The notes under the pieces were generated by a model. That model did not search any database. It was not told the origin of the DNA and was given only the letters and a program-made list of their open reading frames with translations. A stretch of DNA of 64,000 nt from Schizochytrium sp. TIO01 (taxonomy: Eukaryota > Sar > Bigyra > Thraustochytrida > Thraustochytriidae), in assembly GCA_004764695.1 (NCBI GenBank), contig SMSO01000004.1, forward strand, positions 1,329,501 to 1,393,500, written 5' to 3'. A program made the position numbers and the translations under genes. Shown here in pieces: positions 50,600 through 61,900 of this stretch. The stretch's first letter is position 1; each line of letters begins with the position of its first letter.

Positions 50600-50722
50600 G
50601 AATAATTACCATGCTCAAGTTGATTGCTTCGGATTCCACAGGTTACTACTCTAATATGATTTCTTTTTACGGATAATCACCATGCTCAAGTTGATCGCTT
50701 CGGATTCCGCAGACTACTACTG
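50600..50722. repeat. Tandem repeat, 71-bp period, about 1.8 copies
   Basis: The segment around ACCATGCTCAAGTTGAT at 50608 recurs at 50679 with a few transitions (T/C and A/G). It continues through GCTTCGGATTCC and a CTACTACT end in both copies. The second copy is cut short. It lies in the gene-poor interval and is not coding in any frame. Confidence 0.75.
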
Positions 50723-51441
50723 ATAATTCTACTTCATTCAGAAGGAGATGCGCACCTCTTTATTTTTTCTTCTTTATTAAAAATAATACAAAAATTAAAA
50801 CACATTACAAAAACACAGTCTTTCAAAACTATCGTGTCGAGAATCTCGAATATTTTGCGGATGCGGAGCTGCAACTCACTAAATTTTCTTTTCGATTTGC
50901 ACTGAGTATATACTTGACTACCATGGAAAGAGATACAAAGTATTTGCATATGAAGGTCTATCAAAGGTGCCGTCGACCATACACTATGGCACCTTAGGTT
51001 CTTCTTGTAGGAACTGTCATAGTAGCACAATCTCTCTTGTTTTCTATCGGCACCTACCGTTCAACCTTTTTTACTGACAGTTCTATAGCGTCTGATAATC
51101 AGCTAGGAGGGAAAGGAGCAAAACACGATTGTGCTTTCTTCTACAGCCTATTAAATTTTCCAACATACATAGTTTCACGCCATACTTCTTACATTTGTTG
51201 TTACTTGAAAATCGTGATTTGCTTGTTCGTGATGCTTGAATACTCTTGCCTTTTAAAGCTTCGAGACATTGCATCCAACCTTTGCTCCGAAGGGAAACAA
51301 TTATAAACTGTTAGACAACTTGAACATGAGCAGCAGATTTATCCTGATAAAGACAAGGTGACTCCCGAGGTACTCATATTCAGCCTGAAGGCTAAAAAAA
51401 TGCGCCGCTGCCCAGCGTGGGTATACTAACTGAGTTTGTCG

Positions 51442-51463
51442 GGTGTCCGAGGCCCCGGACACC
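51442..51463. repeat. Perfect 8-bp GC-rich hairpin
   Basis: GGTGTCCG (51442-51449) pairs exactly with CGGACACC (51456-51463) around a six-base AGGCCC loop. It stands out in AT-rich surroundings. No U-tract or gene end is adjacent. It may be part of an unannotated structured RNA or a repeat end. Confidence 0.6.
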
Positions 51464-54400
51464 TAGTACCTTACAAAAGGGCTTTCTCGTAATATGACTT
51501 GTGTTTTTCTCTCATCTAAACAAGGCCAGTCAGCCGGGGACTTTGGAACAGGGTTTAAATCGGTCTACGCTACGCTTGCCATCACAAAAAGCTGTCTTCC
51601 AGAGGCTGAGATAGGGTGAGTCATCGTGGGTATCATACGAGGTTAGACTAACTAGCGATGCCCACTCAAGTTCCATTGAGGAGAAAATACTTCTTCGTTT
51701 TTTCTCAGTCTTTCCAGCGTGCCGGACCAACATGATGACTACAAAGTGTTTTTTTTTTCTCTTTTTCTTCAGGTTAGGCTAGTCCCAAAGACCTCCAAGT
51801 TGTTTACACTGTTTTTGTAAAGAATGATCAATTTCTACCTACTACTAGATAGTAATAGGATAGCATATGGTAGTACTATTTAATAGGTGGATAATCAGTT
51901 AGAGTGGGGACTCATTTGTTTTCTGAGACACAAATACGTGACAATCAAAAACAAACTAACATTTGTAGTTGGTAGTTTGCAAGGTAGAATAATAGAACCA
52001 GATTAAGCATAGTTAGCATAATTATTAATGAAGAGCAGTATGGCAGTACACACCATTTGGATAGCTTTTGAACGCGATAGCCACGCCTGAGAAAACACAT
52101 GCTGGTGGTGCACGAGAGGACTTATTGAGCGCTTTTATGTTAGATCCCCATACCCTTAACCTTTAAGTCTATAAGAGCCAGGTCTCTAGCTTGGGCAAGT
52201 GATAATACTTGTGCTAGTGCCATCACGTCATATACTTTTAGTTGGAGGGTCTCGTTGATCTTAGGTTCGGGGGCAATTTTGAAAGTCATTTGCTTTCTAC
52301 AGGAGCACCGGAATCGTCACATTTATTTATCAACAAGTATTAAAACATGATTAGGGGCTATTAAGATTAACATAGACATGAATTCTCGAATAGTTGGTAG
52401 AATCTTCAATGGAAAACAACCAGTTCGAATTAAATGAACCTAAGTCTTACTTAGTACTGCAGTTAAGCAACGTCGCGCTGCTTGTATATTTACCCTTGTT
52501 CTACTACCAGCACACTCTTCAAGTTCTCTCAATCAGCTAGTTGCATGTCCTACGGTTATATTTTCTTTGACAAAGAAGAACTTTTACCCAGGATAGGCAT
52601 TCTTTGTGTAAATGACATATGCTATCGTCCACTGCAATCATTGCTTGGAGCGAGGCTTGCAACATGCAAGTCAACATTAAAACATGACCGATTGGTGACG
52701 AGAAAACTCTGAATTTTCATAAATTTTAAATGTGAGTTATCATAACTTATTACCCAATAAATTTCTATTTTCGCGGTAAAGCGCCTACGTGTTTTCACAA
52801 AAGAAGAGGCAAAGCCGGCTTGAATGATGAGTCAAGCCAAACTTGCTCGCTGTATTGCTCGTGGGGCCTGTTCGTGAATGCTGCTCGGTATACTGCTCGG
52901 CATGCTCGCATTCTTGCTCGAGCACGCTGAGCTCTTCGAGATGGCTCCTTACTTCGGTTGTACATTGTATTTGTCGAAAAGCATTGTTATAGATGCTAAA
53001 GCTTGGATAACCCTTCTCTTAGTCTTGATCAAACTCAAATGTTATATTGATAACCCTGCATAAAAATGTTCTAGCTTATTCTTAGCGTTTATTGCTTTTA
53101 CTTGAATCGAGATAGCGAGGAAGAGGCGAAAAGCAACAAAACATATCAAAATGTCATTCAATGGTTTGGTGAAGTAAATGGAGATATCTGTCCGCTGATA
53201 TCTGTGCGTCCCCACGATCATTTGACAATGTAAACTAGGTTCAAACGTATGAAAAAATCATCTCATTGACGAAGTTGTTTTTTGTTTGTTTTTTCCAGAA
53301 TTTTAACATTATAAAAGATCCTTGGTCGCTAGAAGTATAAATACTCCGACTAAGAGGCCATACGCGCCTTTGGCTCCGCTCACCACCTTGATTGAGCTCC
53401 AAGACAAACGCGTAGCGCACTCTAACCAACTGGCGATCTTGGTTGTAGAGGCAACCGAGCTGCTGTTGTTTGTGATCCAGCAAAAACTTGTCTCTCTAAA
53501 TTGGACGTGTGACTGATGCTCCACCACTCATTAAGACGAAAGAGTGAAAAGTGGGTGCGCGACGTCATTTGGAAATTACTTGTCGAGAATGATTTGTCAA
53601 ATTGTGGCGCATACGATGTGAGCTGTGTTTTCCTCGGCCGTCATCACTTCAAGTCTTCCTGCGCATAAATATTTTGTTAGTTTTGGGGTGCTAACAAATT
53701 CGATCAATGCTAGTTGTCCACCAACGCTGAAGGACTAGGAGTCTAAGAACATCCCATGGCAGCTTTCATCTTACAAATGATAGGACTGTTTGCACACACC
53801 AATCATGATGAAGTTGCGTGAGACTCCTCTTACCCTTAGATATTTCAATGGAGTTGGTATGGGTGTCTTACTTCGTTGTGTACGCAGCAAGCCATTTAGG
53901 AGATCATAATTATAAGGCTTGAAGCAAACTTGTGCCGCGCAGCAAGCACGGAGCCCCAGAAACGTGAGATAATTTGAAAAATTGCACTTCGTCTAACACT
54001 GATACTTAGGGAAAACGTGAGCAACAAATTGATCAATTACCATCTATACTATTACTATATTCGACAAATGCATCATATTATAATTTTGTTTTCCTTTTGC
54101 CTTCTTGTTTTAGCTTAAATTAGAGTAAAAAATAGGAAAGTGTGACCTTGTAGGAAGTAGCACTATGAAGGTTGAAAAAGTGCTATGATAGCTGATCTCT
54201 GTTATATGTGGTCACGGCCGCAGCTTTCCCCAGGAGAAGATTTTTTAAAATTAAAATTCTAGCAGAATAATTCTTACACCTTTTCTCGACAAGAAAGAAA
54301 TGCGAGGTGCTTTCTAGCAAAATAGCTATAGAATTCATTTGTTTAGTGCTACTGCCCTTGAAGGGATTGATTTGTAAAATTAGGGTGTGAAAAGGTGAAG

Positions 54401-57400
54401 TTGACCGACAGCGAGGTTAGCGAGGTTGTGTTTTGGTTTCTAGTAAGTTGGTTGGTTGATTGGTTGTTTGTGTTTTTGACGTGTGTTATCTGTTTTTTAA
54501 TTTTTTAATTATAATTAGTACTACATAAGTACTACTATCGCTTCTCAGCAGAGGAAGATTGTATGAGTGAGTGAGTGCGCGAGTAAGCGAGGGTCCTGAA
54601 AAACATAAAACTTTAAAATATAAAGCTATATATGTACATAATATATTTAACTAATAGCACATCCACGGCAAGGGAACAAAAACAAGGTTTACATTGTTTT
54701 GTTTCCATTCTCTGCTCTCCTCACCTGGTGATAGTTGCGATGCGACCATTGTCAGGTCTAGCATCTACTATCTGGTTTGAAACTTTTATTATTTCATTAG
54801 CGTAGTATAGCAATTATTATTTAATTAATAAGCCTCGGGGTATTCTATTCTACTTGGATCTGGGAGGAAGAAATGTTATTAAAAGTTGCCGAGATCATGA
54901 GATGAACTACGGGATCTTGCGCGCAGAGATCGCGAAGCTACCAAAAATTGTAGTAGTTCTTATGTATCAATAGGAACAACAATGTCGGAAGCGGAGGAGC
55001 AAGTTTGGGATTGGTCTGAGCAGGGAAAGAACATTCTTCACAGTTTGAACTGGAAATAGGATCATCTGAACATCTATCAGTCGATTGAAAGGTAAGCAAG
55101 GGCTACCTACGTACATGAGCTTTCAAAATAATACTTGTCCAAGCATCGTTTGCAGTCCAAAAATAATTTGCTAAATGCCAGTATTGCAAGAACTTTGCAA
55201 AGTCAATATGAGATGAACGATTAAAAGTACGAGCAATTTTACTAAGATCTCGCCTTTCCCCAATAGAATAAAGCAAATGATGGGCTAACCAAGTCTCGTC
55301 ATCCTGCGATATCCAATTGACGATTCAAAGGTCGTATATGGGTAAGAAGTGCAAACAAAACTCCACTCATGGCTGTACTATTCTGCCACGAAAGGCTGGA
55401 GCTAGAAAATTCTATACGACCAAATGCATTGTCGCGAACATAATACTTCTCTTGCTCAGGTTGACTCAGTACTATTGTATATTTAGAAAATGTTGTACTT
55501 GTATTCTATCTTCTATTCATTTTATTCAAGTAATCATGTTATGAACACTCACTCAAAAAGGGCTACTAGTTAACTTTAAATTAAAGACCATAAGACCATA
55601 GAAATACAGACCTGTATTGAATTTTGTAAGTCTAAATCTCTACACAAGTATTTTTGCAGTATTATCACTTCTTAATTCCTCTTTACCCTTCCTATTTTGT
55701 TTTTAAAATAATAATAAATCTTCAATCTTCCTACGCAAATTGAACAAACAACTTTCTTTCTTTTTAGAGAAGGAAACAAAACCAATTATGACATGCAGCT
55801 CTCCCAGGGACACAAGTTTAGTTCAATAAAGGTAAATAAAATAGGGTTCATTATATTGTTTGAAACATTTAGCACTCAGCAGGTGGTGGTAGTGTAGTTT
55901 AATTTTGTTAGCCTCATCCTCCATGTCTGTTACTTTACTTTATTGTTTTGGGGGGAAAGCTTTCGTGACCAGGTGTATGTGCATGCTGGCTTGATTTTAT
56001 CTTCTTTGCAAATAGCATTATTATTTAATTCAGACACCATTTCATGCTTTGTTCTAAAAATTATAAACTCAACTTGTTTAAACAGACCTTGTAATTTCAA
56101 TCGTCACTTGACGATGTCGCAAACTGCTCTTCTTCTGCGCTTAATACGCAGAAGTGCTTTTTTCGTCTTTGGTTCTTGTCGTCACGACTGAATCAAACCT
56201 AATTTTTATGCTCATTATGTTTTTCACCAATGTCATCAAACAGTGTCTGCATCCCGCCTTTCAAGACAGTTTTGGATTCTTTATTTATTTTTAAATGTTA
56301 GCCGCTGAGCCGGTAGGCTGGCTTTGTTTATTATGTGCAGGCTCTAGACTATTCTGTTCGCTGTTCGCTATTGCTCGTCTTCGCTCGTCCTCATTGGCTG
56401 AGTTTTTTTATGGAGTCATCTGCTAGATTCATGGCAACGGCTCAGTTGCAGAACCCTTTTTAGTATGCTCGCGCTCAGCAATTCCCACACTGAAGATTGA
56501 ATGTGAAACTAGCTCACAAAGAAAGCTAGGCTTTCTGAAGTTGTGATATGCGTGACATGCGCAAGGAGAAGACACTGCGATTCAATCTGAAAAGTGAAAA
56601 TAATGTAGACATTCTTGCAATAAACTTGCTTCTTAATCAGGTAGATTACATAGTTGTATTGCTAAACTTGAATCTCTCTTATCTAGGATGTATGTACATG
56701 GATTTTCTGAATTTAGGCAGCATAATTAAACAGTTTGCAGGGAATGCATCACTTTGAACCTATTTGCAACGCATCCAAAAACCATTTGCAAACTTGCAAT
56801 AGGAAGCTATATACCCTGCATGTTTCAGCAAGTGAGATCTACATAATAGAATTGGATATGGGTTCTATGAACCTTCTGGCAATATTCTGCTAAGCTAAAT
56901 CAGAAAAATGATCACAAACTTACCACCCCTTAAAAGTACAAGCTAAAACCTTTTTTTCTTAAATATATAAAAAGACGGATAATTGTTCTAGTGGCTAATA
57001 ATTGATATACTAGAGTTAGGCGAGTTGAGTTGCTTTGGTATATTCTCTTAGATTGAATAGAACGACGTTGGTAAAATGACGACCGTTAATATTGAATGCA
57101 AACTTCAATTCATCGATACATTTTTTTATGCAAGAAAATACATAGACACTAACTATAATTTGTCAAGGCTTTCACAAATCTTTTAATTTCTTTGGCCGAA
57201 ACTGGAATACAATATTGATTCAAATTCATCACGCAGCCAAGTATTCTAAAAGTTGAATTTATGCGGTTGATGATTTTGTAGTGTATCTTCTACACAGTAT
57301 TGGCAAAATGTCTTGAGAAGCAGAATTGTTAGCAATGAAAGGAAATGTGAACAGTGAACAATGAACAGCAGAAAGACATTTTTAAAATTGTAAACATCAA

Positions 57401-57537
57401 ATTTGAACGAAAGGACGTGAAGGTTGGTTTGTAGGCCGTGTTGGTTTTCAGAAATATAAGGAAGAATAAAAAGCAACAAACTCGAAGAATGGAAATTGCC
57501 AAGTAACACAATGAGTAACTCAAAGAGCATTTAATAT

Positions 57538-58908
57538 TCAATACTCTTGAATGTAGCTCTCGAAGCTGCATTCGAAAGGAACTGTGCCAGTGCTGGTGAA
57601 GTCGTCCTTGAGACTGATGATGTTAGCTGCAGTACCAGCGGTCAAGAGGATTGTGGCATAGAAAACAATGAAACCGAGCAAACACTTCTCCCACATAGGA
57701 ATTTCAGTACCACGTTTTTGGCATGACAAATAGTAAAAGTAGACCGGGGCATGGAAACCTAGAACTGGCGCGAAGAAGGATCCAAGGAGAGAAACTAAGC
57801 TGTCAAAGAAGGTGATACCGTTGGAAACTATGTAAGCGAAGCACAGACTGGAGAGCGTAATGACAAACCACACGATACGACCCTTAAATCCCTTATCCTC
57901 AAGAGTGCTGGGGGAGACGAGCATGTGGACACTGTGGTGAAAACCATAAGACATAATGAAGTAGGACTCAATCAAATGAAGGCAGAGAAAAATTGCCGCA
58001 GCGGTCAAGAGCCCACCATCAGTGTTCGGGTCAATTTCCTTGAGAATGGAGTCACTTGCATAAATTCCACTGAAGCTGTAGGCAGAAAGTCCAACGAGAA
58101 GGTAAAAACCAATTTGGATGGGTCCACTAACATAGAATGATTTGTTGAACTGAGTAGAGTCCTCCATCTCAGACATCATCTCAAGGTACACGAAGCAGCC
58201 AACATATGCAAATGTGATCTTCGAAAGGGCTCCAAAAAAGGTAAGCCACGAGATATCTTCAGGTGGCCCAGCTGTAGCGGTGTGCTTGTACTCAGCGGTA
58301 GACATCCCTTTGTACAAATATGCGAGAGTAAGAATTACCGCCATGCAAACACAAAAGAAGTTAACCCAGAAAATCCAGCGGGCAGAGGTCAAAGTACGAA
58401 GCTGAATGGGCCCGATCAAAATGGCAAAGACAATTGCTCCCCAGATTGGGTTGCAAAGCTCAACACCATAGAAGATCATTGCAATGGTCTGGGTGAACGC
58501 TAAAAAGTAGCTTGCTGCAAGAAAGAGAAAATAGATCATGGTGATCGCCTGAAGGCCGTTTTTCAGAGATTTGTAGGGGAAAGCTTTATCAGCAAGGTCG
58601 CCATAGGATCGAGAGTAACCGAAGGTCTGGTACGTGTGAGAAAGCAAGGTACCCATGTAGATACTGGCAAATCCCATAAGGATGATCAAAATAGTTGCGA
58701 GTACGTATCCGACTTCGGCGTATGCAATACCCATGGTAAGAACACCTACTCCGATGATCTCACCGATTTCGATCATACCAACAGTAGGCCATTTCAAGTG
58801 GCCAACGCGAACATTTTCAAGTCCAGGAGGGGTATCTACATCAGCCCATGCATCAGCAGCATCGACACGAGGAGAACCCACCACGACCTGTCCATTATCC
58901 TTGGCCAT
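57538..58908 (-). CDS. Amino acid/auxin permease (AAAP) family transporter, copy 2
   Basis: This is a 456-residue paralogue of the transporter ending at 47373, with the same orientation and nearly the same length. The N-terminal signature (NGQVVVGSPRVDAADAWADVD), the first helix (IGEIIGVGVLTMGIAYAEVG), the FFGALSKITFAYVGCFVYLEMMSEM region and the end TGTVPFECSFESYIQEY all align with copy 1. Divergence is spread along the length, mostly in loops and helix faces. Its codons are less extreme than in copy 1, so it may be expressed at a lower level or under other conditions. The ATG at 58908 is followed by AAGGATAAT and preceded by an AT-rich 5' flank with a TATAAATT-like element (rc 59013-59022). 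The AAAP assignment is secure; the substrate is unknown. Confidence 0.93.
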   Translation of the reverse strand: MAKDNGQVVVGSPRVDAADAWADVDTPPGLENVRVGHLKWPTVGMIEIGEIIGVGVLTMGIAYAEVGYVLATILIILMGFASIYMGTLLSHTYQTFGYSRSYGDLADKAFPYKSLKNGLQAITMIYFLFLAASYFLAFTQTIAMIFYGVELCNPIWGAIVFAILIGPIQLRTLTSARWIFWVNFFCVCMAVILTLAYLYKGMSTAEYKHTATAGPPEDISWLTFFGALSKITFAYVGCFVYLEMMSEMEDSTQFNKSFYVSGPIQIGFYLLVGLSAYSFSGIYASDSILKEIDPNTDGGLLTAAAIFLCLHLIESYFIMSYGFHHSVHMLVSPSTLEDKGFKGRIVWFVITLSSLCFAYIVSNGITFFDSLVSLLGSFFAPVLGFHAPVYFYYLSCQKRGTEIPMWEKCLLGFIVFYATILLTAGTAANIISLKDDFTSTGTVPFECSFESYIQEY

Positions 58909-61900
58909 GGTTGCCTGTTTTGCGTATTGATTTGTGTATTCTTATTGAGTGCCGCTCGAGCTTTTCAAGTTTCGGTTTTGCTGATAGTCGAGGTTTCGTG
59001 TTTGCTTATCCTTATAAATTTATCTTCTCCTCGCTCACGCTGGTGAGTCGTTAGTTTATTTCTTAAGGTTTTCCATGCTTGCAATTTGTCTTTGGTTTAA
59101 AATATACGAAAAAGCAAAACAAAAGTGTTTTTTATAAACATCAAAAGGTGTCGTCAAGACATCGAGGCGGGGAAAGGGGATCTCCCCTGCACTGGAAGAT
59201 TAACTTTATAACAATAAATACATTCTAAAGCCCAAGTTTATTCATTAAGAGGTACTTTGGAGTTTAGGGTGAACCCAAAGCAGTGATGAAATATTGCTCG
59301 TTGTGTTCGCTGCCGCTCGCTACCGCTCGCGATCTACTAAAGGCTCTTCTCCTTGAACAACTTTGACTTTCTAACATTAATTAATTCAGCTGTATATAGT
59401 TTTGCAAACATATAAGCACTACGCCACTAGTACAGAAGAGACGATTCAAGCTAAGCAAGGTGCTACCAAAGTTGAAGTTTTGTCCCGTTTGTAGCTCCAG
59501 TGAGTTGCTGGAATAGGTCTGGTATTCTCTTCAATGTGTCAGTGCTCATTAATATTTAATTTTACGTAAGATTACACTCAATTAAACAGAGTCTGGAGAA
59601 GGTTTGACACAGCCATACATGAAGAAAAACAACATCGCTTTACGATGGGCAGCACGTGAAAATCTTTTCTTTAATCTCACTTTCGAATAGCAAGTTCCTA
59701 CAGAATTCGGTGTGGGCTAAGCTTACACCTTTCTTGAAAATAGTAGGATCTTGTAAGACTTTCGTGGGCCAAAAGCACGCGGAGAAGGTCACGAGAGCAT
59801 GACCTCGTAGCTAAACCTAGCGCTAATATTCATCTTCCATGGTTGCCGTGAACTCTGATCTTTTGCATAACCAATGCCACATGTGGCACTTTTCAAGTGT
59901 TGTGATCTTTTTGCCACTTTCCTTCAATGCATAAACTCTAAAGCAGAGCAGCAAACATCTCTCGTTCTATTTGCCTGCAAAATGCTTTAGTCGCGTTGAG
60001 ACGGTGATGTTCTTTGCAATGTTTTTTATTTCTTATCTAGCACCAAGACCTTTACAGCGCTTGTCAAGCTGTTGCCTTCAAGTCCATCGCCACTAATAGC
60101 TCACCTTTGCAAGTGCCTTAAAACCTTGGGGAAACACACCCAATCTGATTCCATCGACCAGGAGACTTATTGAGACTCTTCGTTTTCTGACCGGAGTGTT
60201 CTTCCAATTCACGTCTTCACTCGTATAACTGAGGCAAGGCCCCAGGTTTTAGGAACAGAGAGTCTTAGTGCAGATTATTTCCTCCTATTAGCACCCATAC
60301 TTCTGGATCTGATCAGAGCGACAATGACTTGGTCAACCTACCTAGCAATATAACAAACTTCCAACTTAGGCTCAAGGTTACTACTAGGTTAGCACCATAA
60401 TTTCTCACATTGCAAGGGTAATACAGAAGCTTGTCTGGCATGGCTCGTACTGCACGTTGAACATCAAAGTCAAAGTATTCAGAAGCTTACACACCTGTTG
60501 CAAAGCATGCGATAAGATGACTCTACCACTTTGGTTTTTTAGATCTAACTTAGAAAATAATCCTTAAAATTCTTCACAATATGAGATTTTTTAAATGAAT
60601 GTTGATAGTGTTTGCGCTATTAGTTCCAGATTACTTTGGCGAGTTTGGCCCTTTGACCATCTAGCTAGCGACGTAACAAATGCGAGTTGCGCGCGGCAGT
60701 GGCCCAGAAATTAGAAAACGGGCCAAACATGCTCATGGCAAGCGAGTATACCTAGAACAACTTTGAGCTCACCAAATCTTCCGGAAGTATGGGAATGGCG
60801 TGGTAAACACTAATGCTGAGAACCACCCTCCTTCGCTTATCCTCAGAGCCGTGAATGCTGTGTTCCTTTGGAATTTCTGTCGTGATTTCAATCCGAAATC
60901 TCTGACCGCAGGAATCAGAAAGCTTGACTAGGAAGGCTGTGCCAAGGAAAACTTACTTAGACACTATAACTATTCTTTCCCTGCCATGAAATCAACATGC
61001 CATTTCTATTTCGAATATACTTCCTCAGTTCGACAACCTATCGAAACCAACATACATAGGGTCTAATTACTACAGCAACCTCGCGTGCAAGTCTGTTGGC
61101 TTGCACGCGCGGCACTCTGGTACGAAATAAATTTGTTGTGCACAATATTGGAGCTTTCAAATTAGCTTCATCTCTAAAAATCACTTGACCCCATCGTGCT
61201 TTCATGGTCTTCAGCTGAGTTCTTCTAATTTCTGCGTGGAACTTCTTTTTTTCACTGATAACTCGGATGGTTGCTCATCAAGGCTGCTCGCAGCAATCAT
61301 TCCAGGGCCTGGCTCAGCACTGTTCGCGCCGCTGCAGCGGCTCATCGCACAACCCTGCTCGCCAGTGCTCGCACGGGGAACTAGGATTTCGCGATGGGCT
61401 GTCAGATGTACTCGAAAATTACATGAATCCTTTTTGATCTGAAATGCTTCAAAAGATCAAAAAAATAGAACGCAACAAGCCAAGCTGCACAGATATGATT
61501 CTCGACAGCCCGGCAATGCCACTGCCTCAATCTAGCATGTTTCTCTCAGACAGCTTGACGGCTTGGAGTTTTAGTTGAGTCTCAACGATATGCAGTTTTT
61601 CAAGGTCTTCTTGGTTTACGTTGCTCCTAGCTCCAAAGGGAATTAGTAGGACTAAAACAATCAATATACAACACAGTAGGTAGTAGTGCGCAACACTCGT
61701 CAACAATGATGACTCCGGGTGACTCTCCAAGATCAATTTCCTATTACAATTAGCAAAAACACCCTATCCGATGTTCTCTCAGGTTCCACAATGAGATTAA
61801 TATGGTTAAGAATCACTTAAGTCTTAGTCTCTAACTTCCATATTTCTTATTAGGCTTTTTTATTATCATAATAGTCTGGGCACAAACATATAGAAACCTG

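Larger units (their letters stand above)
48750..57537. other. 8.8 kb gene-poor interval between transporter paralogues
   Basis: No frame over 100 codons reads like a protein. The interval is AT-rich, with several clusters of GCTCG/TTCG pentamers (49129-49168, 52845-52925, 56356-56391), a 71-bp tandem repeat (50600-50722) and a perfect 8-bp hairpin (51442-51463). The first ~250 bases are the promoter region of transporter copy 1. I found no trace of a decayed transporter copy or transposase by eye, but nucleotide-level remnants would need an alignment. Confidence 0.5.
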
